64,000 nucleotides of DNA from Aphrophora alni. Its lineage: Eukaryota > Arthropoda > Insecta > Hemiptera > Aphrophoridae. Positions 12,130-23,660 of the stretch are shown one piece after another (position 1 is the first letter of the stretch; each line of letters begins with the position of its first letter). The stretch lies in NCBI GenBank assembly GCA_963513935.1, contig OY740768.1, forward strand, positions 73,694,877-73,758,876. Direction: 5' to 3'. Both the position numbers and the translations under genes were made by a program. The notes beneath the pieces were generated by a model that ran no database searches, was not told where the DNA came from, and saw only the letters and a program-made list of their open reading frames with translations.

Positions 12130-12440
12130 AGACTATAATGTTCTCCAAACGGCACAACTCCAGAAAGAGAAATACAAGCGTTATGCGTAGGAGGATAAGA
12201 AATTGTGACGTGGACAGTCAAATAGGCTGAAACCTAGTAATTTCTTGCTCTGATTGCTTTTCAATCGCCCGTCTTGTGTCGACTGAGCTGGTGGAAGAAA
12301 ACATCGGGCGAAGACAAGGTAAGGTCGTCGCATGTTGGTAGAGACTTTGAGTTATGTTTTCGTAATTTGAATTATGAACCGCAGTCCGTGTTCCGTGTGT
12401 CACGAGGTAAGATGATTTTAGTCTGGAGAACAGGAAAAGA
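12130..12440. other. GC-richer island, unidentified
   Basis: This block is visibly richer in G and C than its flanks. Both strands are open for 60-90 codons (plus 12274-12462, minus 12481-12218), and splice-like GGTAAGG and GGTAAGATG strings occur at about 12318 and 12406. No domain was recognised on either strand. It could be an exon of a host gene, a short interspersed element or retroelement debris. Nothing in the sequence decides between these. Confidence 0.25.
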
Positions 12441-13259
12441 AAATGACAAATTTCTTCAATGACTAGTGAAACTATGCTCAAATATCATTTTCACAATAAT
12501 TTAAATATAAATTATTAAATATTATATTTTGTAAATAATTAAAGTTTTAAAAAAACACGTTACAAATCAATTTCTTTTAAATATATATTAACAAACAAAA
12601 ATTGAAATTTCTTTCTTTATTTTAATATTCTTTATTTATTATATTGTAATAACAGAAAAATGTATAAATATTATGAAATTCGACCGTATTCATAAAAAAC
12701 ATTAAAGTTTGGGAAATATTCTCTAAAACAAGTACAAAATTAATTTAACACAAAGTTTTCGCATTTCGGTCCACTTAATACTAATCGGCGCCAAAATATT
12801 TTGCGCTTGTTAGACTCTATTTTTGGAATAAATTAAATAGTTTTTACTCAACCATCTTTTAAATATATTTGTGAAACCTTTGATAAAACATTATTCAAAT
12901 GGAACTAAAATGGAAATACTGAACGTTCTTTTTGCATAATAATGATATGTAAATTTTAACCTCGACTACTGAAGTGCTTCATTTCGTTTCCTCTCAAGTC
13001 AACAATAGACTGTGGTTAACTTTAAATAGTGCAAGTTGTGAATTTACATATTAATAACACAAGAAGATGGGACTTGCTGTTACCATACTAAATCAAATAT
13101 ACAAATTGTAATGGCAGATATGGTTTAATCTGACGTTTGCCATTATTTGTGTATTTACAAAATAATACACGACGTTTTGAGAGTATGAATCAACTCTCGA
13201 AATTAGTAACAACCCTAGAACATGAAAAAAAAAGTTAAAAACGTCATTATAGTTTACCT
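12441..13259. other. AT-rich spacer
   Basis: No coding, RNA or repeat structure that I can support. Confidence 0.35.
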
Positions 13260-13480
13260 GACCAGTATTTGACTTTCCTTTTATAGTGTACTAATTTTGT
13301 GACTTTTAGTTTTTTTGTTGCGTGTATATTTAGTTTTAGTTATTTTGACATCCTAGGCCTTACTTTTAGGCCAGGATTCCTTTCATAGGTTACTAGTTTC
13401 ATAGATTCAGTTTCCATCATGTCACTAGGCACGAGGCTATGATGGCGTTTTCCACTTGTTCGATATTCGATGGTTATCGC
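13260..13480. repeat. Dispersed repeat, related to 49470-49690
   Basis: The phrase TTTTGACATCCTAGGCC...TTTAGGCCAGGATTCC, TTTCATAGGTTACTAG corresponds to TTTTGACTTTTCAGGATAG, GTTTAGCCCTGGTTTCC, TTTCTTAGGTTTCTAAC at about 49528-49578. They are two diverged copies of one interspersed element. The copy at 49 kb ends in a hammerhead-like motif of the kind found in PLE ends, so both may be PLE-derived. The downstream part here is too eroded to judge. Confidence 0.4.
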
Positions 13481-16400
13481 TTAATAATGTGAGTTTATTG
13501 TCGAAATGCCGTGAATTATTTTTTATACACACAAATAATTGCAAATGTAATGCTTAACTATACTAATAATATAAGCAACCCAGAACTATAAAACAATTCA
13601 AAACTAGAATGTTAATTTTAATTCCAAAGCTACTATTCTTAAAGATAACTTTATACATTATGTTTTCATTAGATAATTAATGGCTATATTTTTTTTAGTT
13701 CTATTGTCAATTAATTAACATAAATCCTGATAGTAATAGGGAATATCTTTTTAGTTCTCTGATGTACCAATAGCACGCGAATTTAGCCTTCTATACTGCG
13801 ACTAAAAATAGAATAAATTTATTATATATCAATATGTCCCGAATAGTATTAATCCCAGATCCTCTCTATGAAGAAGAAATATATAGAAACACGAAATACT
13901 TTATACTAATAACAAGTTTCAAACACAACTCCTCTATTAAATAATTGAATACGTCCTGACTCCTCCATCCTGTATAACAGATAATCGTAGATTGTAGGGT
14001 CAACTATGACATAGAATCATTGACATGTATTACATGAGAATTATTGTCAATTAAAAAAAAAAAAAAATCCTATTTTGTAGAAGAATGTTAAATGCCACCC
14101 TTAGTAGGTAACAGCTTGTTAGTTAGTTTATTTATTGATTATGTGTTCGTTTCAAGTGATAATTATTACTAAAATATTTTATATTTTATGAAATATTAAA
14201 TAGGAGATATGATTTCTATTGTATATTATAATAGACTAAATTCACTAAAATATTTGCAGGATTTTTGTGCGACATCGAGTTTTCTCTTACTTTATTCAAA
14301 ATCCAATATCAGCTAATAATAGTATTGTATTTATGTAATTTGTGAACGATCCTGAGTAACAAAGACCAAACTATGTGTAAACTACAATGAAGTAATTGAT
14401 AAATGAACACGTTATTGAGTTGAATTTTTTCTTTTTATGCCGGCGACCAATTACAGTAACATCTTTCGGATATTCACAGATGGGTTAATTAAACACATAA
14501 CCATATTGAACACATGAGTCACAGAATGTCCATGATCGGTTTTTGAATAAATATATTGACAGAAATAAAAATTTGAAAAAAAAACAAACATGAATCATGA
14601 ATAAATAATAATAATAAAAAATTGACTAACAAGTTTTTAAATCTCCTTGGGTAGGTTTGCAAACGTCCAAGCGATATCCCTAAACATGCAATACTTCACC
14701 TAGAACATTAGAGCTATATTTACCACTGCTTCTTAAATTATTTGTCTCAATTGTTTTGAAATAAATTTTGAATCCTTTCACTATAGAGCTTTTCTTTAAA
14801 TAACTTCCTTACAAAAAATTTAACTAGTGTAAGATCGGTTAAGCTTTCATCCTCTTCTTCTAATTCAAGGTTCAGGAAATGTTTAATCATGGAAATTTCG
14901 AACAACAATGGCATGGTGTTTATCATCTATGATAAATCAAATTTTCTTTTTCTATTTGGGAAAGACCATGCAACTCTAATATGTCAAAGTAGACAATTTC
15001 ACTTACAGTATATTCAGCAAAGTAAACGGGATTATTTGTGAGTTCCCGAGCAATAGTGCAGCATGCATTTAATTATGGGCTGTCACGTTCATGTTAAACC
15101 AAAGTGTAGAGACTTCATTGGGCCAAATTCAAACATTATAGAAAAGTGCATATCCTGAAGTAACCTCACTACTAAACACAACTCGGAGAATGCACATCAA
15201 CTTCAATTAATTTCACCAAGCATGTCTACAGGATAAACTTTTTAAGGTTATATCCTGGCCACATGGCATGCAAAAACGAAATACAGCATGTAAAACTGAT
15301 TCGTTTGTTCAAAATTTTCTGAACTCTTGTTTTTAGAAACACTAGATCTTGAGTATATTTTCGAACAGATTTTTGTTGAACTTTGTAAAACATTTTTTTG
15401 TGAGTTTAATTTTTCGATAGATTGACGGTTTAACTTTACGCTTTTTGTATATTATGCTTTTGTGACAGCCTTTTTCTTTACTGAAAGCGCTGTAAGTGTA
15501 ATGTTTACCTTGTTATGTTGAAGTTATATGCTCTGTCCCACATTGAGGAAGAGAATTTTATTTGTTCAGCAAGATGAGCCACTACTATGGCAATACTACG
15601 AGCAATACAAAGTTAAAATATCCTGATAATAAAATAAATGGAAAATTATTGATAAGCCTATTGTATTTACATTTTGCTTCAATAATTTTAGAATTGCGAA
15701 ATTTTATTATACAATAACAAACATTTAAACATTTAATGTGTAAATTATTTTTTATAATAAATCATATATTTTATTACAATATTTGTTTATAACTAATTGG
15801 TCATAAAATAAACTTTGAATTATTCTTACATTGTATTATAAATACATATTCCATTGTATTAAGTTTAATATATAAAAATACACCTTTAAGGTAATGCATT
15901 AAATTTAGTTTCAGCCGAAATGTATTACTTTACATTCTAAATAAAATGTTTTTTGTAAATGACATTTATATATGAGTTTTTGTGTAAATAAATATTAAAT
16001 TAATTTATAAAATTTACAAAACAAACTTCGGGTATCATTAGGGAAATGGGAAGGTGTTAATAAATGTATTTAATAAATTCATCTGGTTTTTCTTAAGAAG
16101 ACGAGGATTGTTTAATATGACTTTTTAATCTTAAATTATTAATTATGCGACGTTTAAGTAACAAATACGTAATCGGATTAGAGGCGAAATACCAGGTAGT
16201 CGAAATTTTTAAATGAATGGTTACATTTTAGTTATATTTCGTAAAGAGTCTTGTGCAATGTTTCTAGAAAATATACTGTTCGCCTGATAAGTTTTTTTTT
16301 ATACATACAGACAAATTAAGCTATTAATCAAAGAATAAATATTTTTTAAATATATTTATATTAAATTTGTTTTCTTATGTTAGAAGAGATAATAAAAAAA

Positions 16401-16859
16401 AAAAAAAAAAAAAAAAAATAAATAATAATAATAAAATATAGTCACTTTACAATGCCAGTTTACTGACGATCAATTTCTTCTAGTTGAAAAAATAAAACAA
16501 ATTAATGTAACGCCTTCATTTTTTGTAAAGACACGTATAGGAAGAATGTTTGACCTACCATCTTCGATGGTAAATGAATGATCACATTATTTTCATTATC
16601 ATTAAGTCAATAGAGTTGGTGCGCCTTCAATCGGTTGCAATACCACCCACACTTCATGAGAAATACGATAGAAACATTTGATTAAAAACATGTGGTCAAA
16701 ATAGACCAAGATTGTTTAAACCACAAATTATAATTCGCAAACAGATTTACTGAGAAATTCGTTGTGGAATATTTTCGTTTATCATGTAATAAAAACGTAC
16801 CTTGTTTGACTTATGTACATATTACAAACTATATGAGTTTCATAAACTGAGTTCCCGAA
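13481..16859. other. AT-rich intergenic sequence
   Basis: No gene recognised. It contains homopolymer A runs (near 14052) and an (A)n(ATA)n tract at about 16393-16438. All frames are short and unrelated to known domains. Confidence 0.35.
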
Positions 16860-17240
16860 CGATGAGGGAGATATGCTGGTTAAAAGAGCGTCAGCCGTAA
16901 CGAGACTCATGAACCTCTAGCATATGCAAAAGGGTGGATATGCAAGTTGTCAACAAATGGGCTCAGGAAGATCATGGAGGAGCTACAGGAGTATCTTAGG
17001 TTGAAGGATGAGCAAACTCTTACGTATCATCCCTTCTAAGCGAATTGTATCTGTCCTTCTCTAATTAGGCAGAGGTGTATAAAAGGGTTCATTACAGAGT
17101 ATTGTCACTTGAGAAAACTTATGCAATGGATAGGTATATTTACTGGAGACCCTCTGTGCAGTAAATAGGCCATGCAAGGAGAAACCACAATATATCTGAT
17201 CATTGAACACACGATCATCGGTGCCTCAATCGGGAACGAG
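16860..17240 (+). pseudogene. 3' end of an R1/jockey-like non-LTR retrotransposon ORF2
   Basis: The frame around 17078-17230 reads IKGFITEYCHLRKLMQWIGI, then FTGDPLCSK, a stop, then ETTIYLIIEHTII. This matches the conserved C-terminal region of insect R1/jockey/I-type ORF2, where a GHC-LRKH-LGL-DPLCR block is followed by a cysteine/histidine motif and a HIL-C-EC-like end. The first histidine and cysteine positions are partly kept, but the frame has stops and upstream frameshifts. Reverse transcriptase is not present. It is a short, dead 3' fragment, as expected from 5'-truncated LINE insertions. Confidence 0.6.
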
Positions 17241-20200
17241 GGTAGATTTTACGAGTTTTGACGAACAAAACCCGTATGAACCCAACTACCAATAATTTAT
17301 ACAAAAGGCTACTGTCGAATGAAAAAAAAATTATTGTGAGATATTTTCCATTGCAACTAATATTACAATTGCAATTACACTGACTTATGACATGTTGTAT
17401 AACACATTTTTTTTTTAAACAGCATTTTTGACTGTACTAACAAAAAAACAATTTTTAACTACCAGCACTTTCGGCACTCTGCATTTCACGTAGAATAATA
17501 TGAATACGGAAAACTACATCCTAACTAAATTATGTATGTATCACTCTATAATTAATCGTTGGGCGTACAACTACCGTATGCCGTGGTAGCAATATCCTAC
17601 GTAACAACACGAGAAGTTCTTGTTAAAAGTAACATTGATAGCATTGAATTCATTACAGGTTGCATTGCTTCTCCATTTATTGCTTATAGAAATTTATACT
17701 ATTATTAAAAATAATTAGTTTTTAAAGTGTAAAATGTTTCTTACACCCTATGAGGATGATTCGCCACTGCTGAAAGTCAGTTAAATTAGGTTTTAGATTC
17801 GATAACAAAAGAGCATAACATTTTGATTATTATCATGATAATATGATACTGTCATAGTTTAAAAATGAGGTTTCAACTATACTACAGAAGCTGGTTTAAT
17901 CTTTGCACTTGGATTTTTGGTGACGCACCGGATAGAATGTGGAAATGGCAATGACGTCGTCTCGCAGTGCCTTCAACTGCCGCGTATCTTAACATCACAC
18001 CCAAACTAACTTTGTGCGTATTATCATATGTAACCAACAAAACTGTTACGTATTTTTTACTTTGTGTTATGCTTCGTTCTTCGTTCCATTAGGTGACAGA
18101 GTGAACCTTAATTTCATTTAATCAAAGTAATTAAAAAATCTCTAAAGTTTTTGTGAATAAATAAATACTACATTTTTCTTTTAACATAATATGTAATTCA
18201 AACGAAAGCTTGAAACAATCTGTAGTACACTCTATGGTTTATTTCAGTGTGTATAAAATTATATTATTTGATTTACAGAAAAAAATTTGCTCAAATGATA
18301 ACTAGAAAACCGACACTTTATTGTTAGACTAATTCTTGGAATGAACCAACGAAGCAACGTTGCCAGATTGTGATATTTGCAAATGCAAAGAAGTATAGTT
18401 CATATGCTTTTTGTGTATTAACTTTAGTAATTGTTTGTAATGACTTTATTGAACATATAACCCAGCAAAATTTATACTCCTGATTTGATATAGTAGTAAT
18501 GTGTAAATTGTGCCAACAGGGTAAAACATGCTAATATACTTTATGGGTCCTTAGAGGTTATATTTATTCAAAATTTGATAAATGATAAAAAGTGTGTGAA
18601 CATATTTTGATAAATTTGAAATTCATCGTTTTTTTTATGGCTTGTATTTTAATTTTGCCCAAAAAAATAAGAGAATGTTACCAAATTAATACAACAAAAT
18701 TGAGTACAATTGAATCGTCGATTAAGATATAGGTCACAACAATGACAGATATTGTAAAGTAGGCTTGAACCCCGAGTCGATGATATTTTAATCTGACGCA
18801 TCGACAATAATATAGCAATACTCTCTATGTACTGTCGATATGTAAAAAAAAAAGAAAATCAAAAAAACAAAATCGAACAAACAAACTATATTATAGTTCG
18901 TAATTTTAGTTTATCATAGGTAGGCTATTACTTGAATACTTGACGTTATATGATACGGTATTATCTATAATATATGTTTATTTAGGCATAATGCACAATT
19001 GTAAAATTAAATACTATTGATTTATTACACAATAATGATTCCACAATATATTATAACATAAAATTACAAACTTTCTCACTAACCCATCACCGAAACCAAA
19101 TAAAAACGAACTAAAAGTAATTGTCACCAATAATGTCATTTCGGAAGTTGTCAATCAAAAAGATCCATGTACGAAATATTTGAAAGAAAAATCTATATTT
19201 TAATCGGAGTATACAATTTTTAGATTCTATTTAGTACATATGTGTGGGTTATCTTTATGTTTCACTAATATTTTGTCGAAATCGGGATTTTTGAATAATT
19301 ACGTATTTTATAACAGCCTAATGACCGATGTTTCAGTTTTTACAGATAACAAACCGGAATTTTTCGACAGATTTGTAACAATATATTTTGTTTGGTCATT
19401 GAGCAAAAATTGATCAAAATTGTAATTTTTGATGTTATTTTCTAATCGCAGCTAAATTTTAGTTATCAATAAACTGAAAAATAGTCTTATAATGCGCCCA
19501 AAGTTGATTAAAATTGTACATGTTCGGGCTGTAAATCACTTCTCATACGACATGCGACAGATTCTAGACAGAGAGATAGACTTCAATATAAAAACTACAA
19601 TTTTAGACACAGGGGACTCCATAACGAATATATCAGTAAAAACTCGACATCGATTTTTGGTTGTCACATAACATTTTTATACCTTGTATTGATAAAGTGA
19701 GAAAGATACATACAATAAAATACTATTTATATAAACAAAATTTTAAAATAATACATTGTATCACATTGAGAAATAAACTTAAAATTAAACAATAAAAATT
19801 AGACTATTTGCGGCATAAAATAAACACGGGAATAGAGCCAACACGGGCGTAAGCGTTTTCGTGGGGACAAATCGTTAGGAAAATAAGATTTAAAACATAA
19901 ATTACTTCAATTAATTCATGTTGCTAATATGAAAGAAAAGGAATATACACTTAAGCAAATAAAAAGAAAACAAATAAAGAAAAAATATCCGAATATGCTA
20001 CGAACGTTGGAGTATACACGATAGCGGGATACCATAACTCCTTCAGCATCATTTTTGGCAGTTTCGATCAGCCATTTTGTAATGATTTTTACAAGTAGTA
20101 ATTGATTTGAAGTCGCGCAAATAGCGAAGTAGGTTCCTAAATAAAATTTAAATAATGTAGTAACTGAATAGTTTGATCTATTTTGGAACTTCTAATTCCA

Positions 20201-20400
20201 TACTAAGTTAAGTGTAGAGTAACAAAGATAACATATAAAAAAAACTTCATAAATAAAACACTTTGGCACGACGAATAATAATTTAATTACTTTGTTTTCA
20301 ATAAATTTAAATGTTCTAAAACTGATTTATAATCCTCACCCACTCTATGATTCCCCGCATTAAAATTGACTGACAATAATGAAATAAAACCTCCTTATCT
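17241..20400. other. AT-rich intergenic sequence
   Basis: No gene or bounded repeat found. Scattered A/T homopolymers are the only visible structure. Confidence 0.35.
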
Positions 20401-21856
20401 CATGAAGATATAGGGACCTCTACATTTGTATGTCGTCTAAAATATAAAATTAACTAACGAATTCTGTCACTAATACAATATATGTCCACTATCCAGTTCC
20501 GACCATAACACCCATGAAGATATAGGGACCTCTACATTTGTATGTCGTCTAAAATATAAAATTAACTAACGAATTCTGTCACTAATACAATATATGTCCA
20601 CTATCCAGTTCCGACCATAACACCCATGAAGATATAGGGACCTCTACATTTGTATGTCGTCTAAAATATAAAATTAACTAACGAATTCTGTCACTAATAC
20701 AATATATGTCCACTATCCAGTTCCGACCATAACACCCATGAAGATATAGGGACCTCTACATTTGTATGTCGTCTAAAATATAAAATTAACTAACGAATTC
20801 TGTCACTAATACAATATATGTCCACTATCCAGTTCCGACCATAACAGCCATAAAGATATAGGGACCTCTACATTTGTATGTCGTCTAAAATATAAAATTA
20901 ACTAACGAATTCTGTCACTAATGCAATATATGTCCACTATCCAGTTCCGACCATAACAGCCATGAAGATATAGGGACCTCTACATTTGTATGTCGTCTAA
21001 AATATAAAATTAACTAACGAATTCTGCCACTAATACAATACATGTCCACTATCCAGTTCCGAACATAACAGCCATGAAGATATAGGGACCTCTACATTTG
21101 TATGTCGTCTAAAATATAAAATTAACTAACGAATTCTGTCACTAATACAATATCTGTCCACTATCCAGTTCCGACCATAACAGCCATGAAGATATAGGGA
21201 CCTCTACATTTGTATGTCGTCTAAAATATAAAATTAACTAACGAATTCTGTCACTAATACAATATATGTCCACTATCCAGTTCCGACCATAACACCCATG
21301 AAGATATAGGGACCTCTACATTTGTATGTCGTCTAAAATATAAAATTAACTAACGAATTCTGTCACTAATACAATATATGTCCACTATCCAGTTCCGACC
21401 ATAACAGCCATAAAGATATAGGGACCTCTACATTTGTATGTCGTCTAAAATATAAAATTAACTAACGAATTCTGTCACTAATGCAATATATGTCCACTAT
21501 CCAGTTCCGACCATAACAGCCATGAAGATATAGGGACCTCTACATTTGTATGTCGTCTAAAATATAAAATTAACTAACGAATTCTGCCACTAATACAATA
21601 CATGTCCACTATCCAGTTCCGAACATAACAGCCATGAAGATATAGGGACCTCTACATTTGTATGTCGTCTAAAATATAAAATTAACTAACGAATTCTGCT
21701 ACTAATACAATACATGTCCACTATCCAGTTCCGAACATAACAGCCATGAAGATATAGGGACCTCTACATTTGTATGTCGTCTAAAATATAAAATTAACTA
21801 ACGAATTCTGCCACTAATACAATATATGTCCACTATCCAGTTCCGAACATAACACC
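20401..21856. repeat. Satellite array: 13 tandem copies of a 112-bp unit
   Basis: Units begin at 20401, 20513, 20625, 20737, 20849, 20961, 21073, 21185, 21297, 21409, 21521, 21633 and 21745, with no length variation. Most differ at only a few positions: CATGAAG or CATAAAG at the start, TGTCAC/TGCCAC/TGCTAC, TACAAT or TGCAAT, ATATATG/ATACATG/ATATCTG, GACCAT or GAACAT, CACC or CAGC at the end. Units 3-6 (20625-21072) and 8-11 (21185-21632) carry the same variants in the same order. No ORF spans a unit. The array ends about 600 bp upstream of the first exon of Cys-rich gene 2. Confidence 0.97.
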
Positions 21857-22402
21857 TAAATATTTGAACAACAATTAATAATTCTTTGGCTCAAATTATT
21901 GAAATAATTTCCTCACACATGCAATTTGGAACAGTCTTGAATCATTTTGACCCCATAGTGATACAATCATGATTCTTTTGTTTACTTTAATATTTAATGT
22001 CAACAAATATTTATAGACATAATGTTTAATGACTAAACTATTTCTAAGTGCCATGTTTTGAACATCTTCCAAATTTTTACCATCAAATAAAATACCTAGA
22101 ACCATGTACCCAATAGTTCATCAGACTGCAAAATAATTACACTTGACAATGGTTTTAAATTTAAAATTAGAGATTTCATTCAAACTTCAACCTTATCAAA
22201 AATAAAGTAAACAAAACCATCTGTTTAATGTGGATACAGTCAGTCTGGGTTTAATTATGTCACCTATTATACTTCTCACAGACTTCAACAACTATGAATA
22301 GAGTGTAATTATTGAGATAAAATGATTCACCGGAATGTCCACAAAATCTACCAAGCTGACATGTTGAATGAATTACGACCCATTCAAGGATATGCCCGAG
22401 GT
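21857..22402. other. Upstream region of Cys-rich gene 2
   Basis: AT-rich spacer between the satellite and the putative TATA box. The short ORFs on both strands (minus 22105-21896, plus from 22322) show no known motif. Regulatory sites cannot be picked out. Confidence 0.35.
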
Positions 22403-22410
22403 TATAAAAT
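22403..22410 (+). promoter_or_regulatory. Possible TATA box of Cys-rich gene 2
   Basis: TATAAAAT lies 55 bases upstream of the ATG at 22458. Initiation about 30 bases downstream would give a very short leader. That leader would include a weak-context ATG at 22442 in another frame, so leaky scanning to the stronger AAGATGG at 22458 is implied if this is the real start site. Confidence 0.35.
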
Positions 22411-22457
22411 AAAAAGAGAGGCTTGTATCTATACTTTATCTATGCTGAGATTACAAG

Positions 22458-22541
22458 ATGGGAAAGCTAATGTTATGTATCATTGGAAGCATTTTTATGA
22501 TATTGATAGTAGGAGTTCAAGGTGCTAAAATTGGCGTTGAG
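22458..22541 (+). CDS. Gene 2 exon 1 (signal peptide)
   Basis: 28 codons from ATG to GAG, followed by donor GTAAGT. Found by matching AKIGVE/GTAAGT to AKIGKE/GTATGT of the minus-strand paralogue. The start at 22458 was preferred over in-frame ATG 22470 because of its stronger context. Confidence 0.75.
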
Positions 22542-23623
22542 GTAAGTCATAAAATAAAATGTATATTATTATTTGACAGATTTTCTACGGAGTTCCATTA
22601 AATCATTTTATACAAACTTATAAATAAATATTTAAATATAACCAAACAAGTATTAACAAAGTTTTCAAAGTCAGTCAGTGTCTCATCAAAGGTTGTAATA
22701 TTATAGATTCAAAAAATAAATAAAAACAGAAAATACATTTAAGTTATAAAGCGTATATACCCTTTTATACCCCATTGAAATTTTGAAAATAAGTGACTTC
22801 GCTATATATCCAGATATTTTCGAATCATTTATTTAGCACTAACTCTTCTGTCATCAAAAAGTGTTTTTTATTTACCTTATTTTAATTTTTTTTATTAAAT
22901 AATAACTTAAATAACCAACTGAAAAATAATAGCTATTCAAAGAAAGATATTAGTTTATTGTGTTATATACCCAGATAATTAATAATTATTTTAACTGTTG
23001 TTTAAATAAACTGGTTAAATTATATTGCTTTAACTTTTGTATTAGTAATTACGTGAATATCCACGAAAATAAAATTTACCTAGAGCAATTTATTAAGCCA
23101 TATTGTTTAAATTTTATAAATTTATACTCCATGTAATTTTATTATTGTTGCACAATTTCAAAGATTACACATTTGATTACGCAACTATTAGACTATTAAT
23201 TATACAAATTATTTCGATTTTTAGCCTTTTCAAAATACTTTGTTAATTAAAATAACTTATCTTCTTCAGTTTAGTCAAGAGTATTTCTCTATTCTATTTA
23301 GTAGTTACAGCTGTTTCACATTCACAAAGACACCGTTAGGCGTAGTACACACAAGACACAAAACACTTTCACATTTCCTACATACACTGACCCGTACATT
23401 GACATTTAACATTGTACTAATATTGGATTTACTATTGGAGTATTTGAATTTCTCTACGTTGTGGCAACCGTCAACTCAATAAGATGTGGCTACATCTTGG
23501 AACAAATATTTATAATAAATCAACAAATACTGAATTAGTAATGTATATTGCATTACATTGTGTAAACTTCAATATACTGTACATATTAGCATATGTAGAG
23601 GAAAGTGAACGTGTTTTGTGTCT

Positions 23624-23660
<37 letters not shown>

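Noticed and set aside
20401..21856. CRISPR-like array
   Set aside because: The units are 112 bp and repeat without unique spacers, in a eukaryotic context; it is a satellite.
22322..22528. 68-codon plus-strand ORF as a gene
   Set aside because: It overlaps the signal-peptide exon of gene 2 in another frame, with no domain. The exon in the alternative frame matches the paralogue and ends at a splice donor.
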